64,000 nucleotides of DNA, from NCBI GenBank assembly GCA_029204225.1, contig CM055098.1, positions 10,863,246 to 10,927,245 of the forward strand, written 5' to 3'. The notes under the pieces were generated by a model. The model searched no databases. It saw only the letters and a program-made list of their open reading frames with translations, and was not told where the DNA came from. How positions within the stretch are numbered: position 1 is the first letter of the stretch; each line of letters begins with the position of its first letter. Positions 42,370 through 52,822 of the stretch are shown here, piece by piece. Source of the DNA: Diphasiastrum complanatum (taxonomy: Eukaryota; Streptophyta; Lycopodiopsida; Lycopodiales; Lycopodiaceae). Both the position numbers and the translations under genes were made by a program.

Positions 42370-44262
42370 TTGACCATGGATACTTCCCCTACATCTTCTG
42401 AGCCTCGCATACCGTCTTCCACTTACCTTGACGAAGTACGGCATGAATTCCGAGATCATATTAGGGACGCCATGAGTGATGTACGCACTGATTTACGCCA
42501 GGAGTTACGAGAGACGTTCACTGCTCTTTCTGCCCAGATTGCTACACTATCATTACAGTCCAATGTTTCTCCACTATCTCCACCTGTTTCCCCACAACGT
42601 ACATTTCCACCACCCGAGACTCCTTCATCTTCTGGTCCTTTGCCACGAGGCTTTAAGGATAAGGTTCAGCTTACTGTGTATTCTGGGTCATCCGATGGGA
42701 ATGAACTCGAGAATTGGTATTCTAAGCTTGAGACCTACATCCTTATGTTTCCTAAGACTGACATTCAGCGGATACATTTGGCTGCTTTACATTTGGAGGG
42801 CCATGCTGTTACTTGGTGGCGCATGTTTCGCCAGACGGCTTCACACCCTGGCCTTGCTAGTTGGACAGAGTTTATGACAGCACTCCGCCTAGCGATGATT
42901 GATCCTCAGTGGCTTATTCGACAGCGCGACATCTTTCGCAGTTTATCCCCCACTGGTGACTTGGCTGCTTATACGACACAGTTTACAGAGCTTTCCTATC
43001 TATTCCCAGATATTTCTACATTGGAGCTCATCTCTTGCTACGTTGCTGGTCTACGAGGCGCACTCAGGTATGATGTTTCTTCTTTTTTTCCACTCACTCT
43101 TTCTCACGCCATCTCCCTTGCTACCGCACTGCAGCACAAGTACTCTCCCATCTCTTCCTCTGTTTCTCGTCCTTCGTGTCCTTTCACACGTCCTATTTTT
43201 TCCTCTCCATCCTCTGCTAGTCCCACATCTGTCAGTTCACCTTCGTCCACTCTTCCTTCTGCACCACGTCCTCCTTTTTCTCCTCGTCTTGTTTTTGTTC
43301 GTCGCTACTCACAGCCTGAGATGTCTGAGATCCGTGAGAAGCGCTTATGTTTCAACTGTAAGAGTCCTGATCATATCGCCCGTGATTGCCGACAGCCTGC
43401 CACTGCTACTGCCGTCTATTTCCATGATGCTGACACACCTGATGATAGTCCTGATTCTGCCATATGCGTTCATATTCTTGATGATGACCCACCTGTTGAT
43501 CAGTTTGCCACACCCTTTGAGCCTGTTCCTGATCCCCCTGATCTAGCTGTATGCCATGCTCAGCTTGCTTATGCTACTTGGGCCGGTAAGCTGGGTCCAC
43601 GCCATATCCGTCTTCGCGTACGTATCACTGGTCGTGAGTTTATTGCCCTTGTTGACACGGGTAGCACTCACTCGTTTCTCAGCAGTCATATTACTACACG
43701 CATTCGTGCTATGCCAGTCACTATGCCTCATCCCCTGCATGTTGAGGTTGCCAGCGCACACTCTTTTCCTAGCACGCAGATGTATCAGCAGCTTTCATAT
43801 CGGATTGGAGACTTCCTTGGTCAGGCAGATTTTCATATTATTCCACTTACACGGTACGATCTTATCCTCGGTGCTGATTGGTTTGCATCCCTTGGTGCGG
43901 TTACAGTAGACCTCCAGCAGCAGACATTGACATTCTCTCATGATGGTACTCAGCATATATTTTCCGGTATTGATTCTCGGCAGGACTATCAGCTTATTTC
44001 CGAGAAGCAGTTCATACGGAGCCTCCCGAAGGCCCACTGTGCGGCTATTCTTTCTGTTCAGCCAGTTCAGCCTATTGCGGATGCACCACCTTTGCCACAG
44101 GTATTTTCTGAACTATTGCGTGAATTTGAGCATGTTTTTAGAGAGCCGACTCAATTACCACCTTTACGAGATGTCAACCACCATATAGGCCTTGTTTCCT
44201 CTGCATCACCTCCTTCTCGTCCTCCTTTTCATATGTCTATTGTTGAGCACGAGGAAGTCTAG
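42370..44262 (+). pseudogene. gypsy-C gag-protease (630 residues, then a TAG)
   Basis: The ORF starts at 42376 or 42370 (MTMDTSPTSSEPRIPSSTYL). A helical N-terminus leads into the gag core: LTVYSGSSDGNELENWYSKL, HLAALHLEGHAVTWWRMF, WTEFMTALRLAMIDPQW and YTTQFTELSYLFP. A Ser/Pro linker precedes the zinc knuckle CFNCKSPDHIARDCRQP (residues about 328-344). The protease follows with FIALVDTGSTHSFLSSHI (DTGS, residues about 423-440) and YDLILGADWFASLGAV. The ORF ends at a TAG (44260-44262) in the middle of pol, in HEEV-stop-CQVSDLL; the next frame is the same, so this is one nonsense change in an otherwise good polyprotein. Confidence 0.92.
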
Positions 44263-46285
44263 TGTCAGGTGTCTGATTTATTACGTCAAGGCCTTATTGT
44301 TCCTAGCCACAGTCCTTTTGGTGCTCCTGTTTTACTTGTTGATAAGAAGGATGGTACTAAACGTCTATGTATTGATTATCGTGCTTTAAATAAACTTACT
44401 ATCCGTAATCAGTACCCTATCCCTCATATGGATGACCTGTTTGACCAGTTAGGCCAAGCCAAGATCTTTTCTAAACTTGACCTCTGTTTCGGTTATCACC
44501 AGATTTGTATGCATCCTCCTGATGAGCACAAGACAGCTTTCCGTACCCACTTTGGTCTGTACGAGTTTCGTGTCCTTCCTTTTGGTGTTACCAATGGCCC
44601 GCCCACTTTTCAGAATGTCATGAATAACATCTTTCGTCCTCTGCTTGCAAAATGTGTGTCATTGTTTATTTTGACGATATCCTCATTTATAGCACCACTC
44701 TCTCTCTTCATGTTCAGCACGTTCGTTCTGTATTTGTTTTGTTAGTTACTCATCATCTGTATGCTAAACGTTCTAAATGTTCTTTTGTTGTTGTACAAAT
44801 CGAGTTTTTGGGCTTCTTTGTTACAAATGGTACTGTTCGTCTCGACCCTCGTAAGGTCCGTTCTATTCTTTCATGGCCTATGCCTGCTGATGTTCATGAT
44901 GTTCGTATGTTTCTTGGTCTTGCTATCCATCTTCGTAAACCAGTTGCTCATTTTGCCATTCTTGCATCTCCTTTGCATGCTCTGTTGAAAAAGGAAACTT
45001 CGTTTGCTTGGACTCCCGCATGTCAGTCAGCTTTTGATACTTTGAAGGTTAAGCTTACCACTGCACCTGTTTTATGTCGTCAGTGTGTTATTCCATATGA
45101 ATCCCGTCGTCTTCCTTCGTATGAGCAGCGCTATTCCACTCATGAAAAAGAGTTGTTTGCTATCAATTTTGCTTTAAAGAAGTGGCGTCATTATCTGTAT
45201 CGTGTTCCGTTTGATGTTTTTTGTTGATCACCAGTCACTTCGTTATTTGTATACACAAAAGGATCTTAGTGATCGTCAGTACCGTTGGCTTCAGTTTTTA
45301 CAGTCCTCTCATTTTGATATTCATTATAAGCCTAGTAAAAGTAACGTTGTTGCTGATGCTTTGTCTCGTTTACCTGCTCTTACTTACAGTCTTGTTACGT
45401 CTCCCCACTCTTGGTATGATGATCTTCCTCAGGCTTATGCCACATGTCCAGACTTTCATGATGTTATGTCGTCTGCCTCTCGTCCTTCCTCTCACCCTCA
45501 CCAGGTTTATTCCATTGTTAATCATCGTTTGTTTCACTATGGTTCGTTATGTATTCCCAGCACTCTCAACATACGTCCACAGCTCCTTCTTGATGCCCAT
45601 TCCTCTCCTGTTGGTGGCCATTTTGGTTTTCAGAAGTCCTTGTTCCATTTGAAAGAACATTTTTATTGGCCTTCCATGAAGCGTGAGCTTTCCCACCTTA
45701 TTCATACTTGTGATTGTTGCCTTCGTAACAAGTATTCCCGGGCCTATTCCTTCCCGCCAGTGGACTGATATATCTATGGACTTCATTTTAGGTCTTCCCC
45801 GTACTCAGCGTGGTCATGACTCTTGTTTGGTGGTAGTTGATAGGTTTTCTAAACAAGCTCATTTCATACCAATCAGACGTACTATTACAGCAGAGCAGTG
45901 TGGTCGTATATTTATTTCTAAGATTTTCCGCTTACATGGTCTCCCACGATCTATACTTACTGATCGGGATACCAAGTTTACATCAGGTTTTTGGACAGAG
46001 CTTATGCGTATCTTGGATGTTAGGATCCTTATGGGCACTGCTTATCATTCTTCTGCGGATGGTCAGTCTGAGGTTATTAACCGGGTATTGGAGGATTATT
46101 TACAACATTATGTTTCTCCTTCTGGTCGTGATTGGGATCAGCATTTATGTTTGGCTGAGTATAGTTATAACAGTTCTGTTAGTTCCAGCATAGGTGTTTC
46201 TCCTTTCCTGCTTGCTCATGGATACTCACCAGTTCTACCCGGTATACCTGCTCCTCCAGATGATGCACCTGTTACTATCTTTTTT
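44263..46285 (+). pseudogene. gypsy-C RT, RNase H and integrase
   Basis: RT shows [75 protein letters not shown] and, after a shift at about 44655, [17 protein letters not shown] (catalytic DD). The shift lies two bases from YFDD. RNase H follows with EQRYSTHEKELFAINFALKK, a second shift in a T-run (about 45218), DHQSLRYLYTQKDLSDRQYR and SNVVADALSRLP. RNase H lacks the usual first block with TDAS. Integrase shows HSSPVGGHFGFQKSLFHLKE, the zinc region, then (shift at about 45730) ISMDFILGLPRTQRGHDSCL, LTDRDTKFTSGFWTELM and SADGQSEVINRVLEDYLQHY. It stops abruptly in the C-terminal part. Confidence 0.9.
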
Positions 46286-47363
46286 ATTTTTGGAACATAA
46301 AGTACATTACGAATGTACTTCTCCTCAACATTGGGTAAGATAATGGGGATTACTCCAATACCTTTGATAGGATAAGAGGTGTTATCAACACCTTGAACTT
46401 TGCTTCCATCATGTACTTTTACAAGCTTTGTGAAGACTTCTTTGTGATAAGTCATATGGCGTGTGGCACCGCTATCAATCACCCAATCAATAGATGAAAA
46501 AACAGCAACTTGTAAAGCTGAAGATGAGCTGTTTTCTGTTGAAAACCAGCAAGATTTGAAGTGGCAAAAATCTCGTCTTGAGGAGAGATGAGATTATTAG
46601 TGACAAAAGCATAATCATTATTGAAAAGATTATCCTCCTTTCCAAATTGTTGTTCCAAAGTAATGATTGTGGTACTTGTATCATTACCTTTCTATTTTTC
46701 CTTTGCAAGCCTCTTCCTACATTCTTTGATGTGATGACCAAACTTCTTGCAATAGTGGCACTTACCCTTCTTCTTGGAGCCTTGATCTTGAGCTTCCTTA
46801 GATTTCTGATCATCTTTGAAAGTTGTGAAAGAAGGCTTCCCTTTCCACTTGCCTTTGCCTGTTGCAAAGAAAGCTTGATCTTCTTGTTCACCAAAGTTGA
46901 TCCTTCTTTGCTCTTCTTGAAGAAATAAGCCAACAAGTTCGTCGAAGGAGATTTGTTGTCCCCTAAGAGAAATGCTCAATGATGACACAAATGGAAGGTA
47001 AGAATTAGGAAGAGAGTTGAGAGTAATAGATACAAATTGTGAGTTCTCAATCACCTCATCAATACTAAGAAGCTCCTCTCAAAGATCCTTGATCTTCGTC
47101 AAGTGGTTTGTAAGCAAATCACCTTCTTACATCTTCAAGATAGAAAGTTGATTTCAAAGATATACCACTTTTGCCACATTCTTTACTTGAAGCTTCTTGG
47201 CAAGAGTCTCCCAAGCACTTTTGGAAGTCTTGCATGATCTAATATGAGGAAAGATAGATCTCTTCACTGATAATGCAATGACGGAATGTGCTTGTGCATC
47301 TTGTCGATCCCGCTTCTTTTGCTCATCGGAAGACACCTCCGTAGATGATAAAGTAGTTGGCAA
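46286..47363 (-). pseudogene. copia-2 gag and protease
   Basis: Frames from 47363 give the gag: SVKRSIFPHIRSCKTSKSAW with ETLAKKLQVKN, then FVSITLNSLPNSYLPFVSSL and GQQISFDELVGLFLQEEQRR. The zinc knuckle CHYCKKFGHHIKECRKRLAK lies at about 46755-46700. The protease (46482-46286) reads VIDSGATRHMTYHKEVFTKL and GIGVIPIILPNVEEKYIRNV, where copia families have W-x-DSGAxxHM. The 5' part of gag contains stops, and protease is cut at the gypsy-C junction. Confidence 0.88.
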
Positions 47364-48049
47364 TTACAAGGTTCTTTATAATGTAGCATCACAAGGAATA
47401 GTTTGTGCCATCCAGCCTATCTTCATTAAATAAAGAACCAATAGACTCCGATTCTTTAGCCATAAGAGAAAAATCAGCTTGTAATAGATAGGAAATAGAC
47501 TTTCCAAGACAAAATCTACTCAAAGGGCAGCAGCCTCAAAGCTGAAATTATGAGCACAATAGATTGCAATACTCCACATGCAATTTGCTCAACAAGTAAT
47601 AAAATAGGTGGCTGATTTCTACTCAAAAAACAGAATGCTCACAAATAGGTAGACACCCATAAGCAGAAATTTGTGGCTAAAAAGAGTGCACACTATGTGC
47701 ATATAGAGCTGATGGTAGCGCCCTACTCCAAACTCACCAACAGGGAAATTTCAGCAAGAAATGTGTTTAAAACACATGTATCTTCATTTAAGAAGTAAAT
47801 CTGAAATTTTCAGCATGTAATTGAGTCAAGATCACATGCAATTGGTTTGAGCATGGGCGCCCTACTGCTAGCTCTCAAATAGGTGAAGGTGCCCTTCAAT
47901 TTCCTGCAATTTCCTGCAAAAGAGTTATAAGAAGATAAACAGATTCTTCTCCTGCAAAAATCAGCATCTTGATTATTTTCTGCAACCAAAAAGGGAAGAA
48001 GATAGCTTCCTATTGGGCGCCCTCCTGCAAGCAATATGATCACCTAAAG
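47364..48049 (-). other. copia-2 leader and gag start region
   Basis: This is minus-strand sequence between the primer-binding site and the recognisable gag. Degraded gag N-terminus words occur near 47400-47470. GGGCGCCCTCCTGC-type motifs recur (47866, 48015, and similar at 47719). No other gene is seen. Confidence 0.5.
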
Positions 48050-48061
48050 GCTCTGATACCA
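48050..48061 (-). promoter_or_regulatory. copia-2 primer-binding site
   Basis: TGGTATCAGAGC on the minus strand directly abuts the LTR. Confidence 0.92.
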
Positions 48062-48540
48062 TGTAAGAAATAGAAGCCTAAGGATCCAGGATCCTAACTA
48101 TTCAATCACACAAAGCATTCTCAAAAGAAAGAGAGAAATGGCTAGAAACCCTCTTGTAGAAACTCATGGACAGCCAAGGAGAATAGTCAGTATTGCTTAC
48201 AAAAGTGTCTCATACAAATGGGATGCACACATATATATAGTCCAAGATGACTATCTAACTTCATGACTATTGGCTATCCAACTACTTGACTATTGACTAT
48301 CCAACTTTTTATAAGTTACATAGATAGAATAAGGTACCTCCAATATGTCAAGTTGGGGTACTTAATGTCACAATTAGGCCTAGTGGACCCATGAGTCCCT
48401 ACCAAGTTAATTTCATACTAACTTAGCTAACTCTAAGTTTAGTATGCCTAATATAATAAATGACCATGGTTACACAACTCTCGACCTTTTGGGTCAAAGT
48501 AACCTATGGTAATGTAATCAATTCCATTTACATTCCAACA
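48062..48540 (-). repeat. copia-2 5' LTR
   Basis: 479 bp, TGTAAGAAATAG to CATTCCAACA on the plus strand. About 14 substitutions separate it from the 3' LTR, mostly transitions, with no length change. Confidence 0.92.
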
Positions 48541-49130
48541 ACTCTCTCTCAAAGGAGCAAAAATCTCAGTTGTGGGAATACCAACTAAGGTTTCACTGAT
48601 TCACAATTCTTTCTTGAAAGAATCATGAGTTTCAAAAAGGTTCAAGCCATTTCAAACTCTAGAGAAACTCCAATTTTTCAATAGCTTCCCTTTATTATTG
48701 AGAATACGTGGGTCGTGAAGGTTGTGAGGGCATTGTCATAGGAAAAGGCAAGAAGGTGAAGATTCCACTATTGATTGTAGTAGGAAACATTGCTAGTTCT
48801 GTTGGGAGCTGTGCATGGATCTGTAAGGCGTTGAGGTTACAAACACTAGACAAAACACTCCACAATTGGACCATTCAAATAACAAGAGTTAACCATGTTG
48901 TTGATGACATCAGCAAGCAGGTTACATATACCAATCATGGTAATGACATCAACAACGATCAATTTTGTCTATATCCATCAAGGAGATGACGTATCTACCC
49001 TTCATTGGAGAACCACAATGGAGAATTCTGCCTAATGACCAGCTTCTAATTACACTAGAAAAATAGTGAACATTGCTACTACAAAGAAAAAGATGCGGCA
49101 TTATTGACTCCTAAATTTGTTTGATAACCA
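48541..49130 (+). other. Unassigned sequence with one coding-like frame
   Basis: Frame 48708-48989 (MGREGCEGIVIGKGKKVKIP ... QVTYTNHGNDINNDQFCLYP) has a normal amino-acid mix but no signature that I know. Its upstream frame continues open to about 48690. It could be an exon remnant or chance. Confidence 0.3.
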
Positions 49131-49199
49131 TTCAAAAGTTTGAAAATTTTAGTACCAGAGAGAAAAAATTAATCTTAATGAGTAAGGTGATTGTGTTGT

Positions 49200-49400
49200 G
49201 CTTGCTACATAGGCAGTTGAAGATGCTTGCCTTCTGGGTGAGAAAGAGTGATGGAGTAGATTGTTCAACTCCTGGATCGCTACTTTCGATAATTTCTTGC
49301 CTACATCGCGCCTCTGCAGCTGCTGCATGTATCGCGCGCAGCTCCACCAAGTTCCTAGGTTGAGTGCCATTGTTACGTCGATTTTCACTTGATTCACACC
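49200..49400 (-). other. Possible exon next to the small membrane-protein exon
   Basis: On the minus strand the sequence ACTCAACCTAG followed by GAACTTGGTGGAGC resembles a 3' splice site. The downstream frames are locally GC-richer than the flanks and free of stops (GTWWSCARYMQQLQRRDVGK in one frame, ELRAIHAAAAEARCRQEIIE in another). The phase fits the exon at 50189-50333 for the first of these. This is inference only; it may belong to the same host gene. Confidence 0.3.
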
Positions 49401-49644
49401 TACCAGCTTTGCCCCCCAGGCGCCTGCCTACAATGGTACACTCTCATCAATGTTAACTCATAATGAAAGTAATGGCAGGCAGCCCACATTACCAAACTTA
49501 AGAATTACTTACCCAATGGCAGAATAAACCTACAGAATCCATTTCGCCACGATTTGCAAAAATGTCGGTATGTAAAATCAAGTGCTCCCTTTTCCTTCCA
49601 TTTTAGCAGAATTTACCTCTGAATGCCTCAAAGTAAAACTTTTT

Positions 49645-49900
49645 GCCAAAACTTTCATGTGGACATGGCTGAATGACACCTAACACTAATCTTTGTGCCA
49701 AAACTTTCATGTGGATAGCCCTGAATGAAACGTAGCACACAAAATTGTGCCAAAACTTTCATGTGAATAGCCAATGACTGAAGAACACTTAGCACTTGAG
49801 CACTCCAAATGCTAGGTGCAAAATTGCCAAGCTTAACTCAATAATAGATGCTCACGTGCTAAGGGTCATTCAGTCATCGGCTGTCCACATCAACATTCTA
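49645..49900. repeat. Three 52-bp repeats and an imperfect hairpin
   Basis: GCCAAAACTTTCATGTGGA (or GTGAA in the third) occurs at 49645, 49697 and 49749, spaced 52 bases. The part around 49758-49800 (CATGTGAATAGCCAATGACTG...) is the inverse of 49846-49893, giving arms of about 45 bases around a 48-base loop. This may be a small foldback or MITE-like element. Confidence 0.65.
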
Positions 49901-50188
49901 ACAAGAGGTCCTACTTGTGGAAATTTCAATGGAAAAGAAGTAGAGCTTAGAAAGAAAGAAGCTCACACTTGGCATTACGCGCGAGGGAAGGCCCAAGGCC
50001 TCTCACCTTGCCCGTGGGGGAAGACCCTCATCCAGCTCACCCCAAAAACAAGGCCCACCACCCCCTTGCAGCTTATGATGATAGTAATGCCCTTAGAGTG
50101 AGAAAGTGAAGCTAAATGGTGGTGTTGATTTTGTTGATGTTCACAATTTTATAACAAAAGATAGTAGTGAAGGGGTGGGGTGGCTAAC

Positions 50189-50333
50189 CTGGACGCCGGC
50201 AGCCTGCGATGTGGCCCAGAACAACAAAAGTGGCAGCAGCAGCAGCAACCAGCAGGAAGGGTAAGCCTGAGCTCACAGGCTTAGCAGAAGAGTGCTCGTA
50301 GTAAGCAGCTCTTTTGTTCTTGTTCTTCGCCAT
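50189..50333 (-). CDS. Probable first exon of a small membrane-protein gene
   Basis: On the minus strand an ATG at 50333 opens a 48-codon exon: MAKNKNKRAAYYEHSSAKPV at the start (basic and polar), then GLPFLLVAAAAATFVVLGHI, a single hydrophobic segment of about 20 residues, then AGCRRP. It ends CCAG followed by GTTAGCC, a plausible 5' splice site. The GC-rich, well-behaved codon use is unlike the retroelement relics around it. A short cytosolic basic N-terminus plus one membrane span suggests a tail-anchored or type II small membrane protein. I cannot name the family. Downstream exons are uncertain. Confidence 0.5.
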
Positions 50334-51373
50334 CGCAATCTCTTTTTCCAATGATGGGTGGTGTCAGATCCTTAGTGCTCTGCCTCCTTGTAAGTGCTAC
50401 ATCCCTCTTTGGAGGATGTGGGTGAAAATTGCAATGCAGCCCATCAACCATCTAGACCCATTTGGACTAGTTTTTCACCACTATCTCAATTGTAATGCAA
50501 TGATGACATCATCATGACGTCCCAATGTCTTCTCCAGCACATTCAATCAGACCTCAAATTATTACTTTGTTATGAGAGTAATGATTCGTGACAAATGGAA
50601 TTCAATGGCAATAACCAAAGAATCTCTACTCCCTACTTTTGATGTTACATTTGTCATATGCAATAAAGAGAAAAAAAATTTATCTCAATTGTATTGAAAA
50701 TGTCTTTGAAATAAATCCACTTGAAATTATCTATCCACTTTTTCCACTTCTTTGATTTTGAAAGGATCTTCGATGCTCGAGATGGGCTATTGGGAATCTC
50801 TTAAAAACTATACAAATTTTGGGTTTGATATACATTATATTCTGGGAGATACTATTCCTAGTGACATTTTAAAACTTGCTTGTTGCTTGACTAATTCATG
50901 CCTCTGCTTTTTTGAAGCTTGGTTATATATGTGCCTCTTCTACCCATTTGTGCATCTTCTTGAAATTGTTTTGTCCTACATACATTGAACTAAAAGATAG
51001 ATACTAGTAGTTTAAAAGAATACTTTGACTAACTTCTTTTCGTTTTGCCTATGAGCCCTACTTAGCTTTCTTGCAAATACTAGCACTAAAACACCATTCA
51101 GTCCATCAAGATAATATATCGAATTTCCTTGCCAAACCATGAGTTTAGAATACTATAGATCACAATATTGATGATCCCCTTTAAGTGTCATTAAGTTCAA
51201 AGTTTAAGCTTGCTTCTTGTTGCTACATTATGGTAGGTTGCTTCTTGTTGTTCCAAGTAATAGTTGCAGTACTTGCATTGAATGTGAACCCTATAGTGGA
51301 TCTCATCATCAACGGTTCCTACTTAATCAACATCAAAATAACCCACTATAACCGAGAGTTCTTCCTATCCATA
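50334..51373. other. No recognised feature
   Basis: Contains the 5' flank of the small exon (50334-50550) and then AT-rich DNA. Short open frames (50314-50517, 50752-50988, 51185-51391) are hydrophobic or Cys-rich without a known motif. Trailing copia-like scraps may start near 51240. Confidence 0.45.
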
Positions 51374-51905
51374 TCACAAGCCGTAATTTAATATAGCTCT
51401 AATACATCTTATATTTCTTCTACTAGCTTTTAAATGTGTCTCTTTTGGATTAGTCATAAATTGACTTGCCAAACCAGCGAAGAATGAGATATATGGTAAC
51501 ACAATGAGAACAACATTTTTATTATGATGAAAAATGTAGAGATTAGGATTTGAGGTACTATTTGCCATACCCTTTAGTTGAAAGTACTCATCAATGCAAG
51601 AGTGCCCAATTTTTAATGTCAATTGATTCATCATTACTTCCAGTGATAATTAAGTCATCAACATACAACACAATTAACACAACATCTCTATTATAATGAC
51701 AAATGTAGAGATTAGGATATGAGATACTTTCTATCATTCCCTTTGGCTCATCAACACAAGAGTACCATGCTCCATTTTGTTGAGGAGTATAGCTTGTAGT
51801 AAACTGATAATGCACGCCACATGACGACAGATAGTCCATCTCATTTGATATGTACTCTCCCCCTGAATCAGACCGTAGGGCCTTGATTTTCCTGCTGAAT
51901 TTCAC
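51374..51905 (-). pseudogene. copia-3 integrase fused to RT by deletion, with a duplicated segment
   Basis: The frame at 51905 reads KFSRKIKALRSDSGGEYISN, then YQFTTSYTPQQNGAWYSCVD. It thus jumps from the third integrase region (PQQNG) directly into RT near the catalytic box (VLIVLYVDDLIITGSNDES). At 51640-51460 a diverged second copy of the RT part follows (HSCIDEYFQLKGM, NLYIFHHNKNVVLIVL). The catalytic integrase Glu, most of RT and all RNase H are lost. It continues integrase from 52617-52820. Confidence 0.8.
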
Positions 51906-52616
51906 ACGTGTGGACTGTCCACTACATGTACTTGTGATCTCCTAAGGTGTGTAGATGCACCAAGATCAAGACTAGATTGAGATTCAAAATCTATCTTTGA
52001 ATCTATGGCAAAAACACACTACTACATGCATTCAATCACTTCCAACTCTCACTCACACGTGTGGGAAGTATTCAAAAAATAATCTAAGTAAAAACAAGCT
52101 GCTCTCCTCGGGTAGAGAGAGAAAAAGCATCATGAGCTCTCGGGTAGAGAGAGAAAGCTAGAAATCCAATAACTCACAAAATCCATGAAATCACCAAATC
52201 AATTAGATCCAAAATGAGGAGTACAATGATACTAGTAGATCCACGAGCTACCACTATGCTTAACTATGATTGGACCATATTTTGTCACCTCTTGATCCTA
52301 TTGGATCATTGATCCATGCACCTCTTAATTCTATTGGACTATATTCAAGCACACCTCAATTTCCTATTGGACCTCACAAGGTTCCACCTCTAAGTCCTAT
52401 TGGACATCTTGGAATTCATTAAACAAAAGCTTTACACTTGTCTACACTCTAATTGGCACGTGTTTAGCCTCTTACTCTATTTTGGCTCGATAGTGGCATT
52501 ACAAGTGGAAATGCATAATTTGCCATCTATGCCAAATTTATTCCTATCAACATCCTACACCTAGATGCTTGATGTAAAAAACATAAGACCCCTATATCTA
52601 ACATAGATAATCTTTT
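51906..52616. mobile_element. ~710-bp unidentified insertion in copia-3 integrase
   Basis: Copia integrase reads NQTGRKCEEL up to 52617 and resumes KFSRKIKALRSD at 51905, so the sequence between is foreign. It contains CACACGTGTGG twice (51904 and 52053), the pair CTCTCGGGTAGAGAGAGAAA at 52137 and a similar word at 52108, and repeats of CCTATTGGA. The border resembles an LTR (TGTGGAC...) but a matching end and duplication are not clear. It may be a solo LTR. Confidence 0.55.
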
Positions 52617-52820
52617 TCAATTCTTCACATTTCCGACCAGTTTGATTCTCAGCATATTGCTTGAATTCTTTGAAGCAATTGAATGCTTCTGACTTGTTCT
52701 TATGAACATTACATTGGTAAAATGGGAGTAGTCATCAATGAATGTAATAACGTATAGAGCCTTACCCAAGGAAGGTACGCTCATAGGACCACATAAGTCA
52801 TTGTGTATCAGTGACAACAT
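52617..52820 (-). pseudogene. copia-3 integrase N-terminal core
   Basis: The frame reads SLIHNDLCGPMSVPSLGKAL, then YVITFIDDYSHFTNVMFIRT: the LIHxDxxGP and TFIDDYSR motifs of copia integrase with the first catalytic Asp. The zinc-binding region is across the foldback insertion at 54238-54597. Confidence 0.85.
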
Positions 52821-52822
52821 TA

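Larger units (their letters stand above)
41148..46285 (+). mobile_element. Ty3/gypsy element (gypsy-C) inserted in copia-2, 3' end deleted
   Basis: Probable 5' LTR at about 41150-41609, primer-binding site TGGTATCAAAGC at 41615-41626, leader with tandem repeats, gag-protease ORF from 42370, then RT, RNase H and integrase to about 46285. There the integrase frame stops and copia-2 protease starts on the other strand. There is no 3' LTR, so one deletion removed the gypsy-C end together with copia-2 integrase and RT. Confidence 0.85.
39398..48540 (-). mobile_element. Minus-strand Ty1/copia element (copia-2), invaded and deleted
   Basis: 479-bp LTRs lie at 39398-39876 and 48062-48540, about 14 differences apart by eye. 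The primer-binding site is at 48061-48050 and the polypurine tract (TTTAAGGAGGG) at about 39887-39877. Gag and protease (47363-46286) are followed directly by a plus-strand gypsy (about 41148-46285) and then by the copia 3' end (41147-39877). Integrase and almost all RT of copia-2 are gone. The flanking bases AAACT and ACTCT do not form a clean target duplication. Confidence 0.88.

Noticed and set aside
42476-43909. Long Leu-rich frames overlapping gypsy-C gag
   Set aside because: They are shadows of the gag-protease frame, which carries all the recognised motifs.
39393-48545. Target duplication of copia-2
   Set aside because: Flanking AAACT and ACTCT do not match; no clean 5-bp duplication can be claimed.
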